16,346 nucleotides of DNA, from assembly GCA_002372855.1 (NCBI GenBank), contig DFIZ01000050.1, forward strand, positions 1-16,346, written 5' to 3'. The notes under the pieces were generated by a model. It made no database searches, was not told the origin of the DNA, and saw only the letters and a program-made list of their open reading frames with translations. Below, in pieces: positions 1-7,420 of the stretch. The first letter of the stretch is position 1. Each line of letters opens with the position of its first letter. The stretch comes from Bacteroidales bacterium UBA3684 (lineage in GTDB: Bacteria > Bacteroidota > Bacteroidia > Bacteroidales > P3). A program made the position numbers and the translations under genes.

Positions 1-10
1 AAGTATATAG

Positions 11-104
11 GAACGATATAAGAAGAGCCGAATTATGTACCAGTTATGAGTTAGGAGTTATGAGTTATGAGTTAAGAGTTATTGTAGATACGCGGCATGC
101 GGCG
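11..104 (+). repeat. Composite dispersed repeat, left copy
   Basis: Three parts in order: a unique-looking arm (11-46, beginning GAACGATATAAGAAG and containing GCCGAATTATGTA), a run of 7-bp AGTTANG units (42-48, 49-55, 56-62, 63-69, 70-76, partial 77-82), and the first part of a degraded palindrome (84-104, GTAGATACGCGGCATGC...). The same three parts in the same order occur on the opposite strand at the right end of the window. Over the 36-nt arm the copies differ at only two positions, and this copy has one extra heptad. No open reading frame is supported here. It resembles a non-coding intergenic element family rather than a gene. Whether it moves is unknown. Confidence 0.85.
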
Positions 105-146
105 GCTCCATAGACGGGGATGGTTGGCGGGGAGAAAAAAAAATAT

Positions 147-177
147 TTTGCCATGTCGGGGGGATTGTGTATTTTTG
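147..177 (+). promoter_or_regulatory. Bacteroidota-type promoter for purD
   Basis: A TTTG box at 147-150 and a perfect TAnnTTTG box (TATTTTTG) at 170-177 are separated by 19 nt. This matches the -33/-7 consensus known for the Bacteroides housekeeping sigma factor. Transcription would be expected to start shortly after 180, giving a short leader of about 30 nt before the purD ATG at 213. The leader is A-rich (ACACAAAAAAGGCAAAG) with no strong Shine-Dalgarno, as is usual for the phylum. Confidence 0.75.
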
Positions 178-212
178 CATTCTAATTTGTAGAACACAAA
201 AAAGGCAAAGAT

Positions 213-1523
213 ATGAACATATTACTTCTTGGATCGGGCGGACGCGAACACGCAATTGCCTATAAGATAGCACAAAGTCCGCAGTGCGGACAGCTCTTCA
301 TAGCCCCCGGCAACGCGGGCACGGAGGCGCTGGGCGAGAATGTGAAACTGGACATCATGGACTTCGAAGCCGTGGGCCAGTTTGCCCTGACGCACCGTGT
401 GGAGATGCTGGTGGTGGGGCCCGAGGCCCCGCTGGTGGGCGGCATAGCCGACTACTTCGCCGGCCAGGCCACGCTGAAGAACATCATGGTCATCGGGCCC
501 TCGAAGCAGGGCGCCATGCTGGAAGGCAGCAAGGACTACGCCAAGGCCTTCATGCAGCGCCACAACATACCGACGGCGCGCTACCGCACCTTCACGGTGG
601 ACACCCTGGCGGAGGGCGAGCGTTTCCTGGAGACCCTCGAGGCGCCCTACGTGCTGAAGGCCGACGGCCTGGCGGCGGGCAAGGGGGTGCTCATCGAGGA
701 CGACCTGGCCACCGCCAAGGCGCACCTGCGCGAGATGCTGCAGGACCGCAAGTTCGGCGACGCCTCGGCCAGCGTGGTGATTGAGGAATACCTCAGCGGC
801 ATCGAGATGAGTGTCTTCGTACTCACCGACGGCAGCCACTACCTGCTGCTGCCCTCGGCCAAGGACTACAAGCGCATCGGCGAAGGCGACACCGGCTTGA
901 ACACCGGCGGCATGGGCTCGGTGAGCCCCGTGCCCTTTGCCGACAAGGCCTTCATGAAGAAGGTGGAGGACCGCATCGTCAAGCCCACGGTGCGCGGCCT
1001 GCGTGAGGAGAAGATACCCTACTGCGGATTCATCTTCATCGGCCTGATGTGCTGCGGCATAGGCACGGAGGATGCGTCGCCGTATGTCATAGAATACAAC
1101 GTCCGCATGGGCGACCCGGAGACGGAGAGCGTCTTTCCGCGCATCAAGAGCGACGTGGTGTCCCTCTTCGAGAACGCCGCCCACGGCGACCTCGACGGCT
1201 GCAAGCTGGAGGTGGACCCCCGCACGGCGGCCTGCGTGATGATGGTGGCCAAGGGCTATCCGGAGAGCTATCGCAAGGGCGACGTCATGCACCTGGGCGA
1301 GGATGCCGACGGCGTGACCCTCTTCCACTGCGGCACCAAGCGCGACGGCGAAGGCCGTCTGGTCACCGCCGGCGGCCGTGTCATCTGCGCCACAGCCCTG
1401 GCCGCCAGCCTGCCGGAGGCCCTGCTGAAGAGCTACAACCGCTGCCAGTCGGTGGAATGGGACGGCAAGTACCAGCGCCGCGACATCGGCCAGGACCTGC
1501 TGAAACTGATTCAGGAAGGGTGA
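213..1523 (+). CDS. purD: Phosphoribosylamine--glycine ligase (GAR synthetase)
   Basis: Catalyses the ATP-dependent joining of 5-phosphoribosylamine and glycine to give glycinamide ribonucleotide, the second step of de novo purine synthesis, in the cytoplasm. The 436-residue length is normal for the family. The N-terminal domain opens with the signature GSGGREHA (7-14). The central ATP-grasp fold shows LKADGLAAGKGV (148-159), the stretch around TGLNTGGMGSVSP (227-239), and the conserved NVRMGDPETE (296-305), which carries metal and substrate contacts. The C-terminal PurD domain follows and is intact. The ATG at 213 places the GxGGREHA loop at the expected position next to the N terminus. A consensus promoter lies just upstream. 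The stop is followed after 4 nt by the AGTTANG heptad repeat, so purD and the next gene are separated only by repeat DNA. Confidence 0.97.
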   Translation: MNILLLGSGGREHAIAYKIAQSPQCGQLFIAPGNAGTEALGENVKLDIMDFEAVGQFALTHRVEMLVVGPEAPLVGGIADYFAGQATLKNIMVIGPSKQGAMLEGSKDYAKAFMQRHNIPTARYRTFTVDTLAEGERFLETLEAPYVLKADGLAAGKGVLIEDDLATAKAHLREMLQDRKFGDASASVVIEEYLSGIEMSVFVLTDGSHYLLLPSAKDYKRIGEGDTGLNTGGMGSVSPVPFADKAFMKKVEDRIVKPTVRGLREEKIPYCGFIFIGLMCCGIGTEDASPYVIEYNVRMGDPETESVFPRIKSDVVSLFENAAHGDLDGCKLEVDPRTAACVMMVAKGYPESYRKGDVMHLGEDADGVTLFHCGTKRDGEGRLVTAGGRVICATALAASLPEALLKSYNRCQSVEWDGKYQRRDIGQDLLKLIQEG

Positions 1524-1527
1524 TTTC

Positions 1528-1566
1528 AGTTAAGAGTTAAGAGTTAGGAGTTAGGAGTTAAGAGTT
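1528..1566 (+). repeat. AGTTANG heptad repeat between purD and the transporter gene
   Basis: Five full 7-bp units (AGTTAAG at 1528 and 1535, AGTTAGG at 1542 and 1549, AGTTAAG at 1556) and a partial sixth fill nearly the whole 41-nt space between the purD stop and the next start codon. It is the same heptad family as at both window ends but lacks the flanking arm and palindrome. The AGGAG within the units resembles a Shine-Dalgarno core, although this phylum seldom relies on one. Confidence 0.9.
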
Positions 1567-2482
1567 GGTGTTGAAAGTCAACAGGGATATAGCCATTGGC
1601 CATTTGGCCTGTGCCGCCGCGTATGTGATTTTCGGAATCAACGTGGTGGTGTGTCGCGACATTGCGACGGACGGCGGCGTGGAGCCCATCGTGCTGTTCG
1701 CCATGCGGGCGCTGGTGGCGGGAGGACTGTTCTGGATTGTGTCGCTGTTCATGCCCAAGGAGCGCGTGCCGTGGCAGGACCTGCTGCGGCTGGCAGGGGC
1801 AGGCATACTGGGCCTTTTTCTGCCGCAGCTCACTTTCCTGCACGCCATAGCGCACACCACGCCGGTGGACCTGTCGGTGATGAGCACGACGACGCCCATC
1901 TTCACCATGTTCGTGGCGGCCATCTTCCTGAAGGAGCCCATCACGTGGAAGAAAGCCCTGGGCGTGGCGCTGAGTTTCGGCGGCATCCTGTGGCTCATCC
2001 TGCAGAGCACCTTCGGCGGCAACGGGGCTTCGGAGACGGAGCCCGTGGGCATAGCCTACTGCTTTGCCAACTACATAGTCTTCGCCCTCTACCTGGGCAC
2101 CTGCCGCAACCTGATAGCGCGGTATTCGGTGGTGACGTCGATGAAATGGATGTTCCTGGTGTCGTTTGTCATCGCCGTGCCCTTTGCGCTGCCGCACCTG
2201 CCGACGACCGATTTCGCGGCGGTGCCGGGCTATGTGTGGTGGGAGATAGGGTTCATGATTATATTCTCGACCTTCATAGCCTACTATCTGGTGCCCGTGG
2301 GGCAGAAGAGGATCCGTCCGACGCTGGTGAGCATGTACGGCTACCTGCAGCCCATCATAGCCATAGCCGTGGCCATCTGGACAGGCATGGACCGGCTGAC
2401 CGTCACCAAGGTGGTGGCGGCGGTGCTGGTTTTCACGGGTGTATGGGTGGTGAACCGAAGCCGTGCGGCGGCACCGAAATAA
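1565..2482 (+). CDS. EamA/DMT-superfamily transporter
   Basis: An integral inner-membrane protein of 305 residues, the usual length for a ten-helix drug/metabolite transporter made of two EamA repeats. Hydrophobic helices begin almost at once (about 9-29) and continue through segments such as 44-63, 77-97, 106-122, 132-148, 160-178, 194-211, 224-243, 258-272 and 282-297. The first repeat ends in the typical FLKEPITWKKALG (121-133), and the second contains YGYLQPIIAIAVAIW (258-272), both characteristic of EamA proteins. The substrate cannot be read from sequence; relatives export amino acids, nucleosides or other small metabolites. The start is uncertain: candidates TTG 1565, GTG 1568 and TTG 1571 all abut or lie in the heptad repeat, and there is no ATG before the first helix. 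It follows purD closely and may share its transcript. Confidence 0.9.
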   Translation: MVLKVNRDIAIGHLACAAAYVIFGINVVVCRDIATDGGVEPIVLFAMRALVAGGLFWIVSLFMPKERVPWQDLLRLAGAGILGLFLPQLTFLHAIAHTTPVDLSVMSTTTPIFTMFVAAIFLKEPITWKKALGVALSFGGILWLILQSTFGGNGASETEPVGIAYCFANYIVFALYLGTCRNLIARYSVVTSMKWMFLVSFVIAVPFALPHLPTTDFAAVPGYVWWEIGFMIIFSTFIAYYLVPVGQKRIRPTLVSMYGYLQPIIAIAVAIWTGMDRLTVTKVVAAVLVFTGVWVVNRSRAAAPK

Positions 2483-2513
2483 TTTTCGCGCATAGGGATA
2501 CGATAAAGGGAAA

Positions 2514-2525
2514 TATAACGTTATA
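2514..2525. repeat. 12-bp perfect palindrome before the S41 protease gene
   Basis: TATAACGTTATA is its own reverse complement and ends 6 nt before the ATG at 2532, in the 49-bp gap after the transporter gene. It could be a binding site for a dimeric regulator or simply chance in an AT-rich gap. No TAnnTTTG promoter box is visible in the gap. Confidence 0.35.
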
Positions 2526-2531
2526 GCAAGT

Positions 2532-4157
2532 ATGGATTCCGGGAAAAAAGCCGCCACCAGTGGCAATATAATACTGATACTCATAGCGATGGTGCTGGGT
2601 GTGATTATCGGGCTGATGTTCGACTCGCACCAGCCTGCCACCACTATGGACGAGCACCGAAGCCTGCAAGGCAAGATAGGCGAGGTGATCGGGCTGGTGG
2701 AGCGGCAATATGTGGACTCGGTGGATGCCGACTCGCTGAGCGAGAGGCTGGTGAGTGTGATGCTGAGCGAGCTGGACCCACACAGTTCATACCTCACCGC
2801 CAAGGAGAGCGAGGAGACGGACGAGATGATCCGAGGCAACTTCGAGGGCGTAGGCCTCTCGCTGCGCCGCGAGGGCGACACGACCTTCATCGGCGAGGTG
2901 ATGGCCGACGGGCCGTCGGAGGGTTCGGGCCTGCTGCCGGGCGACATTGTGTGGAGCGTCGACGGGGTGCAGGTGAGCGGAGTGAAGATGCCTGCCGACT
3001 CGGTGGTGAAGATGCTGCGCGGCCCGCGCCGTTCGAAGGTGGACGTCGCCGTGCGCCGCACGGGGTCGAAGGAGCTCAAGCACGTTACGATACAGCGCGG
3101 GGTCGTCAGCCGGAAGACGCTGCTCTACAGCGACCTGCTTGACGACACGACGGGATATATCATCCTCAACTCCTTTGCGTCGACCAGCCATGCCGAATTC
3201 CACTATGCGCTGATGGACCTGGTGGAACGCGGCATGAGGAGCCTCATCGTCGACCTGCGGGGCAACACGGGCGGCTCGCTCGAAGCGGCCGTGGGCATCG
3301 CCAACGAGATGCTCCCCGCCGGCAGCCTCATTGTATACACCCAAGGGGCACACCAGCGCCGCCACAACGTCATAGCCCGCCGCGGAGGCCTCTTCACGAA
3401 GGGCAAGGTCATCGTGATGGTGGACGAAGGGTCGGCCTCGGCCAGCGAGGTGGTGAGCGGCGCGCTGCAGGACAACGACCGCGCCACCATCGTGGGACGC
3501 CGCACGTTCGGCAAAGGGCTGGTGCAGCAGGAATTCGACCTGAGCGACGGTGCCGCGCTGATGCTCACCGTGGCACGCTACTATACCCCCTCGGGGCGTT
3601 CCATACAACGGCCCTACAGCGCGGGGACCGACGAATACTACCAGGACTACCTGACACAGCTGATGGAGGAGTCGTATGCCGACAATCCGACACTGCACAT
3701 CACCGACTCGACCCCCTACTACACCACCGGAGGGCGCGTGGTCTACGGCGGAGGAGGCATTTTCCCCGACAGGCTTATCGCCTACCGCCACGACCCAACA
3801 TTCGTATACTACAACCGCCTCTCGGCCAAGCATATCCCCTACCGCGTGGCCTTCAACGAGGTGAAGCGGCATGCCGCCGAATGGCTGGAGCGATACCCGA
3901 CCCTGGATGCTTTCAGCCGCCGGTTCGAGCTGAGCGACGGCGTGGTGCAGCGCCTGGTGGCCATGGGCGAGGCCGAAGGGGTGCCGCTGGACCGCAAAGG
4001 CCTCAACGCACAGCGACGCCTGATACGCACCATGCTCAAGGCCTTTATCGGAGAATCGCTCTACGGGCCACAGGCCTTCTACCACATCTACCTTGCCGAG
4101 GACGAAGACCTGCGCCAGGCCCGCGCCATAATGAAAGAAAAAGAGAAAATAAAATAA
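2532..4157 (+). CDS. S41-family C-terminal processing protease (CtpA/Tsp-like)
   Basis: A membrane-anchored periplasmic serine protease of 541 residues. An N-terminal hydrophobic segment (about 11-29) is followed by a helical region, a PDZ domain (about 104-175, with GLLPGDIVWSVDG) and the S41 catalytic domain. By alignment with E. coli Tsp (Ser430, Asp441, Lys455), the catalytic serine is S303 in DEGSASASE and the general base is K328 in RTFGKG; D314 keeps the equivalent aspartate. The spacing (+11, +25) is identical to Tsp, so the enzyme should be active. A long C-terminal extension (about 375-541) is common in Bacteroidota S41 proteins and its role is not clear. Such proteases trim or degrade envelope proteins from the C terminus. 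The start ATG places the membrane segment at the N terminus. TlpA-like 4171-5205 follows after 13 bp. Confidence 0.93.
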   Translation: MDSGKKAATSGNIILILIAMVLGVIIGLMFDSHQPATTMDEHRSLQGKIGEVIGLVERQYVDSVDADSLSERLVSVMLSELDPHSSYLTAKESEETDEMIRGNFEGVGLSLRREGDTTFIGEVMADGPSEGSGLLPGDIVWSVDGVQVSGVKMPADSVVKMLRGPRRSKVDVAVRRTGSKELKHVTIQRGVVSRKTLLYSDLLDDTTGYIILNSFASTSHAEFHYALMDLVERGMRSLIVDLRGNTGGSLEAAVGIANEMLPAGSLIVYTQGAHQRRHNVIARRGGLFTKGKVIVMVDEGSASASEVVSGALQDNDRATIVGRRTFGKGLVQQEFDLSDGAALMLTVARYYTPSGRSIQRPYSAGTDEYYQDYLTQLMEESYADNPTLHITDSTPYYTTGGRVVYGGGGIFPDRLIAYRHDPTFVYYNRLSAKHIPYRVAFNEVKRHAAEWLERYPTLDAFSRRFELSDGVVQRLVAMGEAEGVPLDRKGLNAQRRLIRTMLKAFIGESLYGPQAFYHIYLAEDEDLRQARAIMKEKEKIK

Positions 4158-4170
4158 TACGCAGCAAAAC

Positions 4171-5205
4171 ATGAAAAAACTGTTTGTCATACTCATCGCG
4201 CTTGGCGCCGGCCTTGCCGCCACAGCCCAGAAAAGCACCGTGAACTGCACCTTCAGCGGGCTGGAGAACGATGCGCGCGTCATCCTCAGCAGCGCCCAAG
4301 GCGGCCGCCTGATACCCACAGACACCCTCGTGCCCAACGCCAAAGGCTTGGTCAGCATCAGCCAACCCGTGGCCGACCCCACCATGATGGTTCTCAGCCT
4401 CAACAAGAAAGGCAGCCCGATGCTGCACCTGCTCGTCATGCCCAAAGAGAAAATCACCCTTGCGGTGGACTACATGCCCGCCATCAACCAGTTCAACATC
4501 ACCTCGGCCAAAGGGTCGGACAACATGCGCGTGTACAAGGAATTCACGAACCTGCTTGTACGCAGTCGCCTGTGGACGCCGGAGATACCCTTCGAGCGCA
4601 GCCTCGACTCGCTCCTCTCGGCCAACAGCGGCACACTGATGAGTGCCTTCCTGGTGACATACTTCGAGCAGGCCTTCGAGCAGTATGCACCCCTGTACAA
4701 GAAAATCCGCGACGGACTCATCGGCAAATGGCCGGAGAACGAGTTTGTAAAGCACATCGACAGCCGCGTGCGCACCGCCCTGGTGGCCGGCATGGAAGCC
4801 CCCGAAATCGAGATGGCCGACCGCGACGGCAAGACCCGTCGCCTGAGCGACCTGCGAGGCAAGGTGGTGCTGATCGACTTCTGGGCCTCGTGGTGCCGTC
4901 CCTGCCGCATGGAGAATCCCAACGTGGTGCGCCTCTACGGCCAGTACCACGACAAGGGCTTCGAGGTCTTCAGCGTGTCGCTCGACAACAACCGCGACGC
5001 GTGGCTGAAAGCCATCGAGGACGACCACCTGGTATGGCCCAACCACGTCAGCGACCTGCGCGGATGGTCGTCCGCCGCCGGACGCCTCTATGGCATACAG
5101 TCCATCCCCGCCACAGTCCTTGTCGACCCCGACGGCAAGATTCTGGCACGTAATTTGCGGGGAAAAGATTTGGAAAACAAACTGAAAGAATTATTTGCAC
5201 AATGA
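4171..5205 (+). CDS. TlpA-like thiol-disulfide oxidoreductase with DUF4369-type N-terminal domain
   Basis: A 344-residue exported protein. Residues 1-19 form a signal peptide (KK, then a hydrophobic core, ending ATA before Q20); there is no lipobox cysteine at the cleavage site, so a soluble periplasmic location is likelier than a lipoprotein. Residues about 22-120 look like the beta-rich DUF4369 domain typical of Bacteroidota TlpA/AhpC-TSA proteins. A helical linker follows, and the thioredoxin fold starts at about 208 with the redox motif WASWCRPC (cysteines 242 and 245) and the cis-proline segment GIQSIPATVLVD near 300-311. The family reduces disulfides of envelope proteins such as cytochromes or acts as a general thiol reductant. 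The ATG lies 13 bp after the protease stop. Its stop overlaps the next start as ATGA, implying translational coupling to the Mrp gene. Confidence 0.92.
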   Translation: MKKLFVILIALGAGLAATAQKSTVNCTFSGLENDARVILSSAQGGRLIPTDTLVPNAKGLVSISQPVADPTMMVLSLNKKGSPMLHLLVMPKEKITLAVDYMPAINQFNITSAKGSDNMRVYKEFTNLLVRSRLWTPEIPFERSLDSLLSANSGTLMSAFLVTYFEQAFEQYAPLYKKIRDGLIGKWPENEFVKHIDSRVRTALVAGMEAPEIEMADRDGKTRRLSDLRGKVVLIDFWASWCRPCRMENPNVVRLYGQYHDKGFEVFSVSLDNNRDAWLKAIEDDHLVWPNHVSDLRGWSSAAGRLYGIQSIPATVLVDPDGKILARNLRGKDLENKLKELFAQ

Positions 5206-6284
5206 TAACTACGACACAAATCGAGATGGCCCTGGGCCATGTCAACGACCCCGACCTCGGCCGCAGTCTGACAGAACTCGGCATGATTGAAAATATCAAA
5301 GTGGACGGCAAGAAAGTGAGTTTCGACCTTGTCCTCACCACCCCCGCCTGTCCCATGAAAAAGAAAATGAGCGACGACTGCATCGCCGCCATCCACGAAC
5401 TGGTGGACCGCGAGGCCGAGGTGGACATCAACCTCACCTCCAAGCCCCAGCCCGACCCCAAGGAGGAATACAAGGAGATATTCTCCAAGATACACCACAT
5501 CATCGCCGTTGCCTCGGGCAAAGGCGGCGTGGGCAAGAGCACCGTGGCTGCCAATCTGGCAGTGTCGCTGGCACGCACGGGTGCCAAAGTGGCACTGGTC
5601 GACGCCGACATCTACGGACCTTCGGTGCCCATCATGTTCGACATCAAGGACGAGGAGGTCTACGGCCACCGCGTGGGCGACAAGACCTACATGCTCCCCA
5701 TCGAGAAGTACGGCATCAAGCTGATGTCCGTGGGTTTCTTCGTGGACCCCACCAAGGCCCTTGCCTGGCGCGGTCCCATGGCCAGCGGCGCCCTGAAACA
5801 GATACTCACCGAGACCTGGTGGGACGAGATTGACTACATGGTGGTCGACATGCCCCCGGGAACGGGCGACATACAGCTCACCCTGGCCCAGACCATCCCC
5901 GTCTCCGGCGCCATCATCGTCAGCACCCCCCAGCAGGTGGCCCTGGCCGACGTGGTGCGCGGCGTGGAGCTCTTCCGCAACGAGAGCGTCAACATCCCCG
6001 TGCTGGGCTTTGTGGAGAACATGGCCTACTTCACCCCCGCCGAGCTGCCGCAAAACAAGTACTACATCTTCGGCAAGGGCGGCTGCCGCCGTCTGGCCGA
6101 GGAGATGGACATCCCCCTGCTGGGCGAGATACCCCTGGTGCAGGCCATCGCCGAGAGCGGCGACAGCGGCAAGCCCGTGGCCCTCTTCAGCCCCGACAAG
6201 ACCCAGGACCCCGTGCGCGACGCCTTCGACACCCTGGCGCAGAACACCATCAAAGAGATTTGCAAACTGAAAATAAACAATTGA
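5202..6284 (+). CDS. Mrp/NBP35-family Fe-S cluster carrier ATPase
   Basis: A cytoplasmic 360-residue P-loop protein that binds and transfers Fe-S clusters to apo-proteins. Residues 1-85 are the MIP18/DUF59 domain, with the conserved DPDLGRSLTELGMI (16-29) and TTPACPMKKKM (46-56). The ATPase domain carries the deviant Walker A GKGGVGKS (106-113), the switch-like VDADIYGPS (133-141) and DMPPGTGD (216-223). The CPxC motif that most Mrp proteins place after ENM is absent; residues 272-291 instead read ENMAYFTPAELPQNKYYIFG, a form I associate with Bacteroidota homologues. The cluster would therefore need other ligands. The start overlaps the TlpA stop by 4 bp and the Nfu-like gene begins 3 bp after the stop, so carrier and scaffold are almost certainly co-translated. 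Confidence 0.95.
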   Translation: MITTTQIEMALGHVNDPDLGRSLTELGMIENIKVDGKKVSFDLVLTTPACPMKKKMSDDCIAAIHELVDREAEVDINLTSKPQPDPKEEYKEIFSKIHHIIAVASGKGGVGKSTVAANLAVSLARTGAKVALVDADIYGPSVPIMFDIKDEEVYGHRVGDKTYMLPIEKYGIKLMSVGFFVDPTKALAWRGPMASGALKQILTETWWDEIDYMVVDMPPGTGDIQLTLAQTIPVSGAIIVSTPQQVALADVVRGVELFRNESVNIPVLGFVENMAYFTPAELPQNKYYIFGKGGCRRLAEEMDIPLLGEIPLVQAIAESGDSGKPVALFSPDKTQDPVRDAFDTLAQNTIKEICKLKINN

Positions 6285-6287
6285 CCT

Positions 6288-6533
6288 ATGACCGACCAAG
6301 AGAAACCTGCCGTCGAGCAGAAAGTAAAGAACGCCCTGGCACAGATTCGCCCCTACCTCCAGCAGGACGGTGGCGACGTTGAATACGTCGACATGACCGC
6401 CGAAGGTGTCGTCATCGTGCGCCTCACCGGCCACTGCGGTTCCTGCCCCCACGCCATGGCAACCCTTAAGCAGGGCATCGAGAGTGCCCTGAAGAAAGTC
6501 ATTCCCGAAGTGAAAGCAGTAGAAAAGATATGA
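6288..6533 (+). CDS. NifU C-terminal domain (Nfu-like) Fe-S scaffold protein
   Basis: A stand-alone 81-residue NifU-C domain, the normal size for the single-domain form. It shows the family pattern RPYLQQDGGDVEYVD (21-35), then RLTGHCGSCPHAMATLK (45-61) with the cluster-binding CxxC at cysteines 50 and 53. Nfu proteins hold a bridging [4Fe-4S] cluster between two subunits and pass it to client enzymes. The position directly after the Mrp ATPase agrees with a joint role in cluster delivery. The stop TGA overlaps the ATG of the adenosyltransferase gene as ATGA. Confidence 0.95.
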   Translation: MTDQEKPAVEQKVKNALAQIRPYLQQDGGDVEYVDMTAEGVVIVRLTGHCGSCPHAMATLKQGIESALKKVIPEVKAVEKI

Positions 6534-7075
6534 TATACACCAAAACCGGAGACCACGGCACCACCTCGCTCGTAGGTGGCAGCCGCGTGTCCAAAGACGA
6601 CAAACGCGTCGAAGCCTACGGCACCATCGACGAACTCAACTCCCACATCGGCCTCCTGGCCGAGATGTTCCGCCCCTCGCAGGGCGGATACTACGACGAA
6701 CTGAAGACCGTGCAGCACAACCTCTTCACCATCCAGACCCTCCTGGCCACCGAGGACGAGGCCCTCTATGCCCGCCTGCCCCAGCTCGACGAGGAGGAGG
6801 TGGACCTGCTCGAGCGCCAGATCGACACCATCAGCGACCTGCTGCCCAAGCTGCAGAACTTCGTCATCGCCGGCGGCAACCTCACCGGCGCCCAGTGCCA
6901 TGTATGCCGCACCGTATGCCGCCGCGCCGAGCGCTGCGTCGTCACCCTCGCCCGCGAGGCCAATATCGACGATGTCATCCTTCGCTACCTCAACCGCCTT
7001 TCCGACTATCTTTTTGTCCTGGCCAGACGTGCTGTTGTGGCCGACGGCAAACAGGAGGATTTGTATATCAACTGA
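6530..7075 (+). CDS. Cob(I)alamin adenosyltransferase, PduO type
   Basis: Transfers the 5'-deoxyadenosyl group of ATP to cob(I)alamin to make coenzyme B12; a cytoplasmic trimer in characterised members. Its 181 residues match the single-domain family. The N-terminal ATP-binding motif is YTKTGDHGTTSL (3-14), followed by RVEAYGTIDELNS (26-38). The active-site helix has RTVCRRAER (127-135), and the C-terminal LNRLSDYLFVLAR (154-166) is also diagnostic. An unusual local cluster of cysteines (123, 126, 130, 136) flanks the active-site helix. The start is fixed by the ATGA overlap with the Nfu gene and by the motif beginning at residue 3. No terminator is visible after it; an A-rich stretch leads straight into the next promoter. 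Confidence 0.95.
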   Translation: MIYTKTGDHGTTSLVGGSRVSKDDKRVEAYGTIDELNSHIGLLAEMFRPSQGGYYDELKTVQHNLFTIQTLLATEDEALYARLPQLDEEEVDLLERQIDTISDLLPKLQNFVIAGGNLTGAQCHVCRTVCRRAERCVVTLAREANIDDVILRYLNRLSDYLFVLARRAVVADGKQEDLYIN

Positions 7076-7087
7076 TTAAAAAAAAAA

Positions 7088-7118
7088 TTTGCCAGTATAG
7101 AAAATTCATGTACTTTTG
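7088..7118 (+). promoter_or_regulatory. Bacteroidota-type promoter for the DUF2795-DUF2520-TatD group
   Basis: TTTG at 7088-7091 and TACTTTTG (TAnnTTTG) at 7111-7118 are separated by exactly 19 nt, the same spacing as the purD promoter. It sits 12 nt after the adenosyltransferase stop and about 80 nt before the DUF2795 ATG, so the group has its own transcript with a leader of some 70-75 nt. Confidence 0.75.
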
Positions 7119-7160
7119 CACGATTTTTTGAAATAAACACAGACAGGGATTAAACTAGAT

Positions 7161-7196
7161 TTTAGAAATTAGAAAACAGAATTCAGAAATTTAGAA
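7161..7196 (+). repeat. Degenerate TTAGAAA-type repeat in the DUF2795 leader
   Basis: The leader reads as imperfect 7-8 bp units of TTAGAAA/CAGAATT/CAGAAAT/TTAGAAT just before the ATG at 7199. Units are degenerate, so this may be low complexity rather than a true tandem array. It resembles the AGTTANG heptads in period but not in sequence. Confidence 0.45.
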
Positions 7197-7198
7197 TC

Positions 7199-7420
7199 AT
7201 GTATTGGACATTAGAATTAGCATCGAAACTGGAAGACGCACCCTGGCCCGCCACCAAGGAAGAACTCATTGACTACGCCCAGCGTACCGGCGCCCCCATG
7301 GAGGTGGTGGAAAACCTCCAAGAAATCGAGGATGAAGGAGACCAGTATGAAAGCATAGAAGACATCTGGCCCGACTATCCCACCAAGGAGGACTTTTTCT
7401 TTGAAGAAGACGAATATTAG
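7199..7420 (+). CDS. DUF2795 family small acidic protein
   Basis: A 73-residue protein that I recognise as the short DUF2795 form common in Bacteroidota; its function is not established. It is extremely acidic: 23 Asp/Glu against 4 Lys/Arg by hand count. The N-terminal half (MYWTLELASKLEDAPWPAT, then KEELIDYAQRTGAP) looks like a small helical fold. The C-terminal half is an acidic tail ending KEDFFFEEDEY. It has neither a signal peptide nor a membrane segment, so it is expected in the cytoplasm. The start follows a consensus promoter and an AT-rich leader. Its 3' end overlaps the DUF2520 gene by 20 bp in another frame, suggesting coupled translation. Confidence 0.88.
   Translation: MYWTLELASKLEDAPWPATKEELIDYAQRTGAPMEVVENLQEIEDEGDQYESIEDIWPDYPTKEDFFFEEDEY

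Noticed and set aside
79..273. Minus-strand 64-codon ORF across the purD promoter
   Set aside because: It overlaps the heptad repeat, the consensus promoter and the purD start, has no recognisable protein features and is explained as chance.
222..1328. Long minus-strand ORF antisense to purD
   Set aside because: Shadow of GC-rich purD codons; His/Ala-rich translation with no domain, while the + strand encodes a complete purD.
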